Below are positions 56,634 to 64,000 of a stretch of 64,000 nucleotides of DNA, piece by piece. Every line of letters begins with the position of its first letter. Positions within the stretch are counted from its first letter, which is position 1. The notes under the pieces were generated by a model that was not told where the DNA came from, did not search any database, and saw only the letters and a list, made by a program, of their open reading frames with translations. Both the position numbers and the translations under genes were made by a program. The stretch is from Thermoflavimicrobium daqui (GTDB lineage Bacteria; Bacillota; Bacilli; Thermoactinomycetales; Thermoactinomycetaceae), in the NCBI RefSeq assembly GCF_003313465.1, contig NZ_KZ845669.1, positions 1 to 64,000 of the forward strand. Reading direction: 5' to 3'.

Positions 56634-57962
56634 ATGCAGAATTACTATCAGTTGCTAAACATTTCTCCGTCAGCTAAAAAAGCAGAAATCCAAAAAGTAA
56701 TTAATACAGAGTTGCGGAGGTGGACGCAGCGTACCAACTCACCGCAGTTTGAAAAAAGACAAGAAGCGGAACGTATGGTGCGTAAATTGGAAGAGATTGA
56801 AAAAATCCTTCTAGATGATGAAAAGCGTTCAAAGTATGATGAGCAGCTCGAGAGCGCCGATTTATCCCCCAATCAAACATCTCAATCTACACCAGAATCT
56901 TCGACTGAAAAGTCGAATCTAGCTCCCCAAAACATTCGTCAGCAGATTGCACAAGGATGGCAATACTTAGAGCAAGGAAGAACTTTTGATGCTCTCTTTT
57001 TGGCACGCAAAGTTGTTGAGCAAATGCCAGATAATCCAGAAGTTTGGGCACTTCTCGCATATGCACGTTTTCAGAATGGAGAAAAGCAAGAAGCTATCCA
57101 AGCAATGACTAGAGCATGTAGCTTAGATTCATCTCGTGCAGACTATTTTATTTTCCTTGGAGATGTTTATCGGAGCTTTCAACGGCTTGATCAAGCAGAA
57201 AAGCATTATCACCGTGCTATTGAACTGAATCATAAGGATATCATGGTTCAGTATAAATTGGGTCTTCTATTTCTTGAACTAAAGCAGTATCAAAGAGCGA
57301 TTGATACTTTTGAGAAGTGCCTACAAGTGAGTCCAAGAAATCCAGAAGTTGAGCGTGAGTTAGCTCGAGCCTATATTGAGTTAGCTACAATAGATTGGAT
57401 TCTTATTCCTAAAGGTCATGTTTACTTGTCAGAAGGCATTTACCCGGTCGGGCAGAATTTAAACCTAGCTAAAGCAGAGTCTTATTTAGAAAGAGCAAGT
57501 AGACTTTCTTTTAATGATCCTGAACTAAGAAAAAAGCTTCATTTAGCTAAGAAAAACTTAGGTGAAATCAAAGGGAGAAAGTTTACTGGAAGCTGGGTCT
57601 GGGCGATTGCAAGTGTAGTTATGTTTTGGTTAGTGATTTGGATTAAATACTTAATGGATGGTACTCCTTATAATGAGCAATTAGATAATATGATTGCTAT
57701 GTTCTTAGAACCGGTCTTATATATTATTTCTGCCTTTAGCCCACGTTTACGTTATATTCAAGAGGCTGTGAAAAGGAAAAGCCCACGCACTGATTTTGCT
57801 TATTTATTTGACTGGCTAAGAGAGCGCACTGGGATGGGAGCTTACATTTTTACTGGATTGCTTATGGTTTTATGTATTCCTATCGTTAACTTTATTCTTC
57901 CGATCGTAATTGTTTATAATTTTTATAAAAACTACTTTAAATATTGGAAGCAAAGAGTATAG
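56634..57962 (+). CDS. J-like protein without HPD, with TPR repeats and membrane segments
   Basis: 442 residues. The N-terminus (about 1-72) looks like a J domain, YYQLLNISPSAKKAEIQ at the start and LLDDEKRSKYDEQL at the end. The HPD tripeptide of the loop, needed to stimulate Hsp70, is replaced by sequence around RRWTQRTNSP. A Ser/Thr/Pro linker leads to about four TPRs (about residues 100-245, such as ADYFIFLGDVYRSFQRLDQAE). Two or three hydrophobic segments follow (about 318-338, 350-366, 402-432). It is probably a membrane-tied partner of the DnaK-like protein 31 bases upstream. A terminator overlaps its stop. Confidence 0.8.
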   Translation: MQNYYQLLNISPSAKKAEIQKVINTELRRWTQRTNSPQFEKRQEAERMVRKLEEIEKILLDDEKRSKYDEQLESADLSPNQTSQSTPESSTEKSNLAPQNIRQQIAQGWQYLEQGRTFDALFLARKVVEQMPDNPEVWALLAYARFQNGEKQEAIQAMTRACSLDSSRADYFIFLGDVYRSFQRLDQAEKHYHRAIELNHKDIMVQYKLGLLFLELKQYQRAIDTFEKCLQVSPRNPEVERELARAYIELATIDWILIPKGHVYLSEGIYPVGQNLNLAKAESYLERASRLSFNDPELRKKLHLAKKNLGEIKGRKFTGSWVWAIASVVMFWLVIWIKYLMDGTPYNEQLDNMIAMFLEPVLYIISAFSPRLRYIQEAVKRKSPRTDFAYLFDWLRERTGMGAYIFTGLLMVLCIPIVNFILPIVIVYNFYKNYFKYWKQRV

Positions 57963-58000
57963 TGGACAGAGAACTGTCTATTGTACTCTTTATTTTTTTA
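57954..58000 (+). terminator. terminator of the Hsp70-like operon
   Basis: AGAGTA / TACTCT and GGACAG / CTGTCT arms form one long stem overlapping the stop codon, then a T-rich run. Confidence 0.8.
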
Positions 58001-58384
58001 TTGCCAAAGTGGAATTTAATTGATAAAATAATTTCGATAAATTACACAAATTTACTATTATTAATATAAATGTAAATTTTGTAAGCAATAGTGATTCGAA
58101 AAAAGAAAACCGCCCTATAAGGAGACCTTGTTATCAATCTGAAAATCATTATGTAACTAACTACGATGTAGCATATATTCTTTCTTTAAGAGATTGTTTT
58201 ATTACTATCTCTATGTAATTCTCTTTTTTTAGAAAGAAACATGAATGATTGGTAGTCCTTGTCATAATCTAATATTAAGAAAGTGAATAAGTTTGTTTTT
58301 GGAGGAATTGATTTATTTAATCAGGGGTTTCGCGTGTAGGTTTACTTGAAAAATGCTTTAGAGGTCAGAAGGAGTGATACGAGT
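58001..58384. other. gene-free AT-rich interval
   Basis: No gene or clear structure. AAGGAG near 58369 serves the small secreted protein. Confidence 0.45.
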
Positions 58385-58735
58385 TTGGGAAAATCTAAGT
58401 GGATTTTTTCAATGTTAATCGTATTTTTTGTTTTAAGTAGTACCTCTTCTCGTTCTACTACAATCCCAAGCATCGAGTCTATTGATCAAGCTATTCGTGA
58501 TCTAAAACAAAAGATCAATAAGTTTGCCCCAGAAGATATTGAAACCTTAAAGAAAAAACAACAAATGATGAAATTACCCAATAAAAAATTTGATAAAGAA
58601 GTACAACGAATTATTCTTCCTCTAATAGAGCTTCAGCCAGATACAATTCAGTTTACCAATTCAAATGAAGGCAAAACAATACAGATTCGGTTAAAAAAAT
58701 CAATTCAAAATACGTACCAAGCAAAGCACTTATAA
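58385..58735 (+). CDS. small secreted protein, unknown function
   Basis: 116 residues with a classic signal sequence: GKSKW then a hydrophobic stretch IFSMLIVFFVLSS (about residues 6-18) and a small-residue cleavage region. The mature part is a charged helix-rich protein (SIDQAIRDLKQKINKF, ETLKKKQQMM). No family was recognised. TTG 58385 was chosen because AAGGAG lies about ten bases upstream; the frame extends to a TTG at 58346 without a site. It lies downstream of the Hsp70-like operon but beyond its terminator, so any link is only positional. Confidence 0.6.
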   Translation: MGKSKWIFSMLIVFFVLSSTSSRSTTIPSIESIDQAIRDLKQKINKFAPEDIETLKKKQQMMKLPNKKFDKEVQRIILPLIELQPDTIQFTNSNEGKTIQIRLKKSIQNTYQAKHL

Positions 58736-58920
58736 ATGGATGATATTCAATAAAAAAGTACTAAGGAAGAAAGATAGTGTGATCGTAGTATAGACGACTA
58801 GTCTTTTGATTTTTCGTCTAATTCTCCTTTTTACTTGTGAGTTCATATTCATCTGCAAATAGTTAGTGTATAGAAGAATTTAATAAAGGTTTTTGTAATA
58901 ATAAAACATAATTAGTCTGA
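58736..58920. other. interval between small secreted protein and terminator
   Basis: No gene. If transcribed it is a 185-base 3' untranslated region or an independent small RNA ending at the strong terminator at 58921-58968. Confidence 0.35.
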
Positions 58921-58968
58921 AAAAAAGGGGCAGCTACTTTTGGATAATCGTGGTACTGCCCCTTTTTT
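58921..58968 (+). terminator. strong intrinsic terminator
   Basis: AAAAAAGGGGCAG / CTGCCCCTTTTTT stem, 13 bp, with T run. It lies 185 bases after the nearest gene. Confidence 0.85.
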
Positions 58969-59571
58969 AATTGTTGACCTAAGATCATGGCAAGTTGTGC
59001 TGATCAAAATGGCAATGTTAGATGCATATGCTGTTATTCATGATACAGTCCGTGTCGCTACAACAACTCGATGCATTAAACTGAATAGGAGGTTAAAAGG
59101 CCTTTTTCTATGAAATAGATAATAGATCTATATTCTGTAGTATGTTATGAGATTTAATCAATATCTATATTAAAAAGCTTTCATATTTGTAATGAATATG
59201 TAAGAAAAGAATATTGTTTCCATGGTTCTATGATGTAAAATTTATATTGGTTTGATTGAATTGACAAAGAAGATGAATTGATAACTATTTGGCTGGTGTA
59301 AAATCTATCAAAGTATGTTAGAAGAAACAATGAAAAATCCATATATCATTTCAACTTAAATGTTATAAAACTTATACATTAATGGCATGGAAGTCTTTAA
59401 TGTCTCTACTTTTAGAGCGAATCATTTTTATAGGATCGACTTTTGTGCCAAATCTTAGTATGAAGTGAGTTTGAAAATAATGAGCGGTGAAATTGGAGTA
59501 CAGCTGTAATATAAGTAGATATTTAATATTTTAATAGATAAGATATGAAACTAGATAAAAGTTGGTGAAAT
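58969..59571. other. gene-free region upstream of the polysaccharide deacetylase
   Basis: No gene. The part 58975-59120 has lower AT content and open short frames but no recognisable product. The part 59420-59490 is a copy of the dispersed repeat. Confidence 0.45.
59420..59490 (+). repeat. dispersed intergenic repeat, partial copy
   Basis: It aligns with the central part of the reverse complement of 44090-44234: AATCATTTTTATAGGATCGA, then TTTGTGCCAAATC and GAAGTGAGTTTGAAAA. The 5' and 3' ends of the full repeat are not evident. Confidence 0.55.
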
Positions 59572-60444
59572 ATGGTGAAATGGATTCGAGTGGGAATAAC
59601 CCTATTATTAGCGAGTTTTTTTGTAACAGCTTGTGGTTTTAATCAATCATCTTTCGAAGATATAGAAGCAAAAAACATGGAAGAGAAGAAACAGGCATCT
59701 TCCCAGCCCGAAATATCAAAACAACAACAATATGCCTCTGGTAAGAGCGAGAAAGAAAAAACAAAGGAAACCGGTCCTTTAACTTCAAAAGAACTGTCAC
59801 ACTTGAAGAAATATGAAAAAGACGATGTTGTATTTAATGGTAAAAGGGATAGTGAAAAATGGGTAGCATTAACGTTTGATGATGGGCCACATCCTGAGTA
59901 TACTGAAAAGATCTTAGATATTTTACAAAAAGAAAAAGTAAAAGCAACTTTCTTTCTTATTGGGCAAAATGTTAAGTCGTATCCGAAGTTAGTGCAAAAG
60001 GAACTGGATGAAGGACATGTAATTGGTAATCACTCATGGGACCACCCATTTTTACCTGGACTTGGAAAAGAAGCAGCAACCGCTAATATAGAAAAAGCAA
60101 AAAAAGAGATTGAAAAAGCAGTTAAAAAGCAAGTAACTTTACTTCGTCCTCCATATGGTGCCGTCGAGGGAATTAAAAAAGAGTTAAAAAAGAGTGGATC
60201 TGTGATCGTGAACTGGGACGTAGATACAAATGATTGGCGTGAGGGTAGAACATCTGAACAAATTTTTGAAGCTGTCAAAAAGCATGTACAACCCGGAAGT
60301 ATCATTTTGCAACATGATGGTGGGGGGAATCGTTCAGCTACAATTCAAGCCTTACCGAAAATTATCCGTTATTTAAAGGAGCAGGGGTATCAGTTTGCTA
60401 CCATAGACCAATTGTTGGAAATGAGACCATATATTGAGGGATAG
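59572..60444 (+). CDS. polysaccharide deacetylase lipoprotein (NodB domain, CE4)
   Basis: 290 residues. The lipoprotein signal ends in FVTAC (Cys21), then a Lys/Gln/Glu-rich linker (about 25-80). The CE4 domain has all five motifs: TFDDGPHPE, HSWDHP, RPPYGAV, NWDVDTNDW and ILQHDGGG. It would be anchored outside the membrane and remove acetyl groups from peptidoglycan or another N-acetyl polysaccharide. The ATG at 59572 has only a weak ribosome binding site. The PIG-L-type deacetylase is next to it. Confidence 0.92.
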   Translation: MVKWIRVGITLLLASFFVTACGFNQSSFEDIEAKNMEEKKQASSQPEISKQQQYASGKSEKEKTKETGPLTSKELSHLKKYEKDDVVFNGKRDSEKWVALTFDDGPHPEYTEKILDILQKEKVKATFFLIGQNVKSYPKLVQKELDEGHVIGNHSWDHPFLPGLGKEAATANIEKAKKEIEKAVKKQVTLLRPPYGAVEGIKKELKKSGSVIVNWDVDTNDWREGRTSEQIFEAVKKHVQPGSIILQHDGGGNRSATIQALPKIIRYLKEQGYQFATIDQLLEMRPYIEG

Positions 60445-60527
60445 ATCATTATTTTATTTTTTGTATAATTAATTCTGCTTAATTAAGTGTTTTTCGGTAA
60501 GAACATGGACTATAAGAAAAGGATTTG

Positions 60528-60560
60528 TAGCCTGATTGTGAGAATTGCGCAATCAGGCTA
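60528..60560 (+). terminator. terminator-like hairpin after the polysaccharide deacetylase
   Basis: TAGCCTGATTG / CAATCAGGCTA perfect 11-bp stem. T run weak (ATTATTG). Confidence 0.6.
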
Positions 60561-60701
60561 ATTATTGTCAATGGTGAAGCACCATTGTTATTTAAATTAG
60601 TACTATAATGGTTAAATATTAGTGAAATTTTCATTAAATTAGGGGCCATAAGATATTTTTCTTTATATAATAATAAAATCATTTATCAGGCGGGATGTAG
60701 G

Positions 60702-61637
60702 ATGATTTCTAGAAAGAGGATGTTTATAGCTATTATTTTTAGTTGCACCTTACTATTAAGCCTCTTCTTTATATTTAAGGGGAAGTTTCAAGTTGTTTCA
60801 GAAGCAATTTCAAATGAAAATGTTTCAGAAGCAATTTTAAATGAAAATAAGGTAGAGAGCTCTCCAAAAGATCATGATGTAATTTATTTTTCGCCTCATG
60901 CAGATGATGAAATGTTAACCTATTCAGTTTCAATTTTAAATGATATTCGTGATGGAAAAAAAGTACACTTAGTTTTAATATCAGATGGAGATCGTTCTTT
61001 TGCGCGTGAAATGATCAACGGTAAATATGATTATGAATCGCTTCATTTTGAACGAGCTGGTAAAAAAGTATTTTGTAAAATCCATCATACTTACCATGAT
61101 CCTGAAAAAGAAAAGTACAAAGATGGATGGTTAAGTCGATTTGAAGTGGGGCAAGCCCGGATCCGCGAATTTTATAAAGCGGCTGAATTCATGGGGGTTC
61201 CACAAGAGCGAGTTGAAGTGTTTACATTAAAAAATGACAAGTATACTGTAAATGAAGTACGATCTATAATTCGTTTATATGTGGAACGTTATCCCCATGC
61301 AGAGTTTAAGACGATGTCTAAATTCGATAAACATCCTGATCATGCAAAGCTAGGTAAAGTGCTAGAAGAGTTTTATTTGGCCAAAAAAATTAAGAAACCC
61401 ACGTTTTTCCTATCCAATTATATGGCTCGATTTTCCAAGAAACATCTGGTAGGACATCGTGTTTACTTAAAAGATAGTGCAGATCGTAACAAAGTAAAAC
61501 AAGGGTTAAATGTTTATCGCACATGGAAGCCACAGGAAGGCTGGTATGGGCTTGGGATACACAGTGTTCCATCTCAGTTTGAGAGCATGTATAAAAATCC
61601 TTATACTATGATTGATATTTCAGATGCCAATAAATAG
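60702..61637 (+). CDS. PIG-L family deacetylase with N-terminal membrane anchor
   Basis: 311 residues. A hydrophobic segment (about residues 8-25) tethers it outside the cell. The PIG-L zinc motif is FSPHADDEML (HADDE for the usual HPDDE), and the second motif is DKHPDHAKLG. Family members de-N-acetylate GlcNAc-containing substrates such as GlcNAc-PI, bacillithiol or mycothiol precursors and diacetylchitobiose; the substrate here is unknown. A 27-base tandem duplication near the start encodes VSEAISNEN / VSEAILNEN in the linker. It is the second extracytoplasmic deacetylase in a row. Confidence 0.87.
   Translation: MISRKRMFIAIIFSCTLLLSLFFIFKGKFQVVSEAISNENVSEAILNENKVESSPKDHDVIYFSPHADDEMLTYSVSILNDIRDGKKVHLVLISDGDRSFAREMINGKYDYESLHFERAGKKVFCKIHHTYHDPEKEKYKDGWLSRFEVGQARIREFYKAAEFMGVPQERVEVFTLKNDKYTVNEVRSIIRLYVERYPHAEFKTMSKFDKHPDHAKLGKVLEEFYLAKKIKKPTFFLSNYMARFSKKHLVGHRVYLKDSADRNKVKQGLNVYRTWKPQEGWYGLGIHSVPSQFESMYKNPYTMIDISDANK
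60795..60848 (+). repeat. 27-bp in-frame tandem duplication inside the PIG-L gene
   Basis: 60795-60821 and 60822-60848 differ at one base (C to T). The repeat unit starts GTTTCAGAAGCAATTT and adds nine residues to the linker behind the membrane segment. Confidence 0.9.
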
Positions 61638-61772
61638 GGTGGTAAGGATAAGTTTATAGGCAAGTTTTCTTGGATACTAATTGTTTGTTCGAGTGAAAAG
61701 GTATAGGTTAATATTCAAATGATAAGTATGAAAATAGGCCTTTTTGGCTATCGAAATATCACTTATCCAAAT

Positions 61773-61812
61773 AAAAACAGGGCTTCTCTGGAAAAAGAGG
61801 AACCCTGTTTTT
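61773..61812. terminator. bidirectional terminator between convergent genes
   Basis: AAAAACAGGG and CTCT pair with AGAG and CCCTGTTTTT. T-rich on both strands; serves the PIG-L gene (plus) and the MFS gene (minus). Confidence 0.85.
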
Positions 61813-61813
61813 G

Positions 61814-63097
61814 TTAAAGTGAATGTTCATGTTGAATCGCTTCATTTTTTCCTTTTTCGATATTAACAAATAATAAAATGATGATACCCATAATAAAGAA
61901 TGCAGCCAAAGATATGATTCCCATCCGACTACTACCAAAAGATTGAGCTACTAAACCAAATACAGCAGGCCCGAAGATAGAGGAGAATTTCCCGGATAGA
62001 CCGAAAAACCCGAAGAATTCAGCATTATAACTCTTAGGAACCATCTGACTAAAGATAGATCGACTTAAAGCTTGGCTTCCGCCTTGTACAAGTGCAACTA
62101 AAACCGCCAAAGCATAAAAATGAAATTCATTTTTCATGAAATACCCTAAGGTTACAATGACTAAATAAATAATCAAAGTAATAATTAAAGTGCTTTTTGA
62201 ACCAATCTTTTCTGCAATACGTCCAAAGAGTAATGTACAAGGAAAGCCAACAAATTGTGTAATCAAAAGAGCAGTAATAAGATGAGTTTCACCAATATGG
62301 ATCTCACTGCCATAGATTGTTGCCATTTTGATTATGGTATTGATTCCATCATTAAAGAACCAAAATGCAATCAAAAATTTGACGAGCTCAGGAAATTCAC
62401 CGATTTTTCGTATGGTATGCCCTACTTTTTTAAATGCTTGTATGGTTAAAGGTATGGTTTTAAGTGGAGTAGATGTTTGTTTAGTCTTTTTTGTTTCGTG
62501 AACATGTCGAAATAGAGGAATTGAGAAAAAAAACCACCAAAATCCAACAGATAAAAATGAGAATTGTGAAGCTTGTGTATTAGTTAGATGGAATAAATCA
62601 GGCTTTAAAATCATGATTAAATTGAATGCAAGTAAGATCCCGCCACCAATATAACCATAAGCATAACCACGTGAAGAAATCATATCTCGATCCTTTTCAG
62701 GAGCAAGATCTGTAAGAAAGGCATCATAAAATACGTTGCCGCCTGAAAAGCCAAGGGTTCCAATGGTGATGAGTATACAGGCCCAAAACCATTCTCCTTG
62801 ATCAATTGTAAACATCAAAATGGATGCAGCTACACCTAAATAAGTAAAAAAACGCAAGAATGACTTTTTTGAGCTAGTCGAATCCGCAATCGCTCCTAAA
62901 ATAGGGGAAAGGATAACAATAAATATAAGTGCGATGGACTGAGTATAGCCCCAATAGGCTGTAGCTGTTGTGTCGCTAAGACCATGGCTAGCCACTTTTG
63001 AAAAGTAGATCGGCATGACGGCTGCCATAATTGTTGTGGCAAAAGCGGAGTTGGCCCAGTCATACATATACCAAGCCCGAACTGCTTTTTTATCCAT
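61814..63097 (-). CDS. MFS transporter, UMF1 / Atg22-like family
   Basis: A 427-residue protein with about twelve membrane segments. The start, AWYMYDWANSAFATTIMAAV, is the family signature of UMF1/Atg22-like transporters (YDWANSAF). Further family features are LGAIADSTSSKKSFL after the second segment and the G-rich VFYDAFLTDLAPEKDRD. Eukaryotic Atg22 exports amino acids from vacuoles; bacterial substrates are unknown. GGAGGCC precedes the ATG on the minus strand. It converges with the deacetylase gene and shares its terminator. Confidence 0.9.
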   Translation of the reverse strand: MDKKAVRAWYMYDWANSAFATTIMAAVMPIYFSKVASHGLSDTTATAYWGYTQSIALIFIVILSPILGAIADSTSSKKSFLRFFTYLGVAASILMFTIDQGEWFWACILITIGTLGFSGGNVFYDAFLTDLAPEKDRDMISSRGYAYGYIGGGILLAFNLIMILKPDLFHLTNTQASQFSFLSVGFWWFFFSIPLFRHVHETKKTKQTSTPLKTIPLTIQAFKKVGHTIRKIGEFPELVKFLIAFWFFNDGINTIIKMATIYGSEIHIGETHLITALLITQFVGFPCTLLFGRIAEKIGSKSTLIITLIIYLVIVTLGYFMKNEFHFYALAVLVALVQGGSQALSRSIFSQMVPKSYNAEFFGFFGLSGKFSSIFGPAVFGLVAQSFGSSRMGIISLAAFFIMGIIILLFVNIEKGKNEAIQHEHSL

Positions 63098-63349
63098 AAA
63101 AGGCCTCCAACTTCTTTTAGTTTTTTAAAGCAAACAGGAAAGCATTGAAAATAATGAATAGATTATTTATAAAAACTATTATTATCATTAGTTTAACACA
63201 GAAATATTAACATTGTTTTATGAGTTGTTGAAATGAAAATGATCCATTTCATGTGTTTCAAGTTCATGATAGAATAAAAAGGCAGTAGTTTTTTTCTAAT
63301 AAATTACCAAGGCGATAGGAAACAACAGCTTAAAGGGGAAATATTAAGT

Positions 63350-64000
63350 ATGGAATTAAAAGGAAAAAACGAAATGATCGGGAATAGGTATCGAGTGCTA
63401 CATTCGTTTCCATTTGTTAATGGAACGCTCTATTATACAGAAATAGAAGAAGAAGGCTTCAAAATTACTCGATATATGCATGCTATGGATATTCGTGCTT
63501 TTCGCAATCAAGTGAAAGAAGAGCAGCTATATGAGCGCGATGCTACCATTTTTTGTCCTTTATATGAAGTTTTCATTGAAGATGGGATTTTGTATCAAGT
63601 ATTTGAGAAGATTGAAGGTAGCTTACTGGCATATCAGCTTATGAAGTCTTTACCTCTTCGTATTTCAGATATGGTTTGGGTAGCACATGGGATTACGAGT
63701 AACCTATTACAACTTTATAATGGGAAGCAATTTGCTCTGGTTCACCCGCAAAATATTTTTGTTACTTCCAGTAGACAAATTTATTTCTTATACGGTGGGT
63801 CTATTCATGCTTTTCCAAGAGGATATAGTATTGGAAAACGGGATGAAGACTCGATATTGAAAATGATTAATTCTTCAGATGCATACACCATTGGCGTAAT
63901 GATGTATTGGATGATTACAGGTACTAATCCAATGATGAGTGGACTCCAAACTCCAAAGGTTACTGACTATGTACCTGATTGTCCAGTAGAATTAGCTGAA
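63350..64000 (+). CDS. protein kinase-like protein, probable pseudokinase, cut by window end
   Basis: The first 217 residues of an open frame that continues past the window. The layout resembles a Hanks-type Ser/Thr kinase. FALVHPQNIFV sits where the HRDLKxxN catalytic loop should be, FLYGGSIHAF where DFG should be, and YTIGVMMYWMITGTNPM matches the subdomain IX helix. The catalytic Asp of HRD and the Asp of DFG are both missing, and no VAIK-type lysine with glycine loop is evident near the start. This suggests a pseudokinase. ATG 63350 follows AAAGGGG. No signal peptide or membrane segment is seen in this part. The C-terminal part is not seen. Confidence 0.65.
   Translation, partial: MELKGKNEMIGNRYRVLHSFPFVNGTLYYTEIEEEGFKITRYMHAMDIRAFRNQVKEEQLYERDATIFCPLYEVFIEDGILYQVFEKIEGSLLAYQLMKSLPLRISDMVWVAHGITSNLLQLYNGKQFALVHPQNIFVTSSRQIYFLYGGSIHAFPRGYSIGKRDEDSILKMINSSDAYTIGVMMYWMITGTNPMMSGLQTPKVTDYVPDCPVELAE

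Noticed and set aside
58990-59105. Possible small protein with CxCC pattern or gene remnant after the 58921 terminator
   Set aside because: Frames are very short (18 and 45 codons), with no ribosome binding site and no recognised similarity.

Overview
The window looks like a chromosomal segment close to the replication origin of a low-GC, endospore-forming Bacillales bacterium. The core gene order (5S rRNA, csfB, yaaO, tmk, yaaT, yabA, yazA, rsmI, abrB, metG, tatD, rnmV, rsmA, veg, sspF, ispE, purR, ridA, spoVG, glmU, prs, pth, fin, mfd, spoVT, yabM-N-rqcP-P-Q, divIC, tRNA, spoIIE, tilS, hpt, ftsH, coaX, hslO, cysK, pabA, pabC, folP-B-K, dusB, lysS) is that of Bacillus subtilis from rrn to lysS. 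The many differences point to a more distant family. A Thermoactinomycetaceae-like organism is my guess; it cannot be proved from this sequence.

Layout. 1-342: end of a rRNA operon (23S tail, 5S, terminator). 0.65-8.2 kb: a Sel1-repeat protein, the sporulation anti-sigma factor Gin, and the tmk-yaaT-yabA-rsmI block, with abrB on the opposite strand. 8.4-11.2 kb: a NurA-HerA DNA-end-processing pair inserted between abrB and metG. 11.3-30.8 kb: T-box-controlled metG, a signal peptidase, tatD, 5S/16S rRNA maturation enzymes, small sporulation genes, cell-wall and nucleotide precursor genes, mfd, a PrsA-like foldase and spoVT. 31-41.9 kb: the spore-coat/division cluster yabM to divIC, two methionine tRNAs, spoIIE, tilS and hpt. 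42-53.5 kb: ftsH, coaX, hslO, cysK, the folate operon, dusB and lysS. 53.5-64 kb: accessory region containing a three-gene Hsp70-like operon (divergent GrpE, lidless DnaK, J-like protein without HPD but with TPR and membrane segments), a small secreted protein, two deacetylases of different folds, an Atg22-like MFS transporter and, running off the end, a probable pseudokinase.

Regulation is unusually readable. Spo0A boxes lie just downstream of the abrB promoter. spoIIE has the atypical 21-bp promoter spacing. spoVG has a sigma-H-type promoter, and sspF and spoVT have sigma-G-type promoters. veg has two strong tandem vegetative promoters and metG has a methionine T-box.

Notable gaps relative to B. 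subtilis: yaaQ/yaaR/holB between tmk and yaaT, yabB, yabE, yabG (ykuK is in its place), ctc, yabR, yabS/yabT and pabB. A roughly 145-bp dispersed intergenic repeat, a cluster of three DnaA boxes upstream of the Hsp70-like operon, and an unassigned structured RNA candidate upstream of glmU are the other main unexplained signals. No CRISPR array, complete insertion sequence or prophage was seen.
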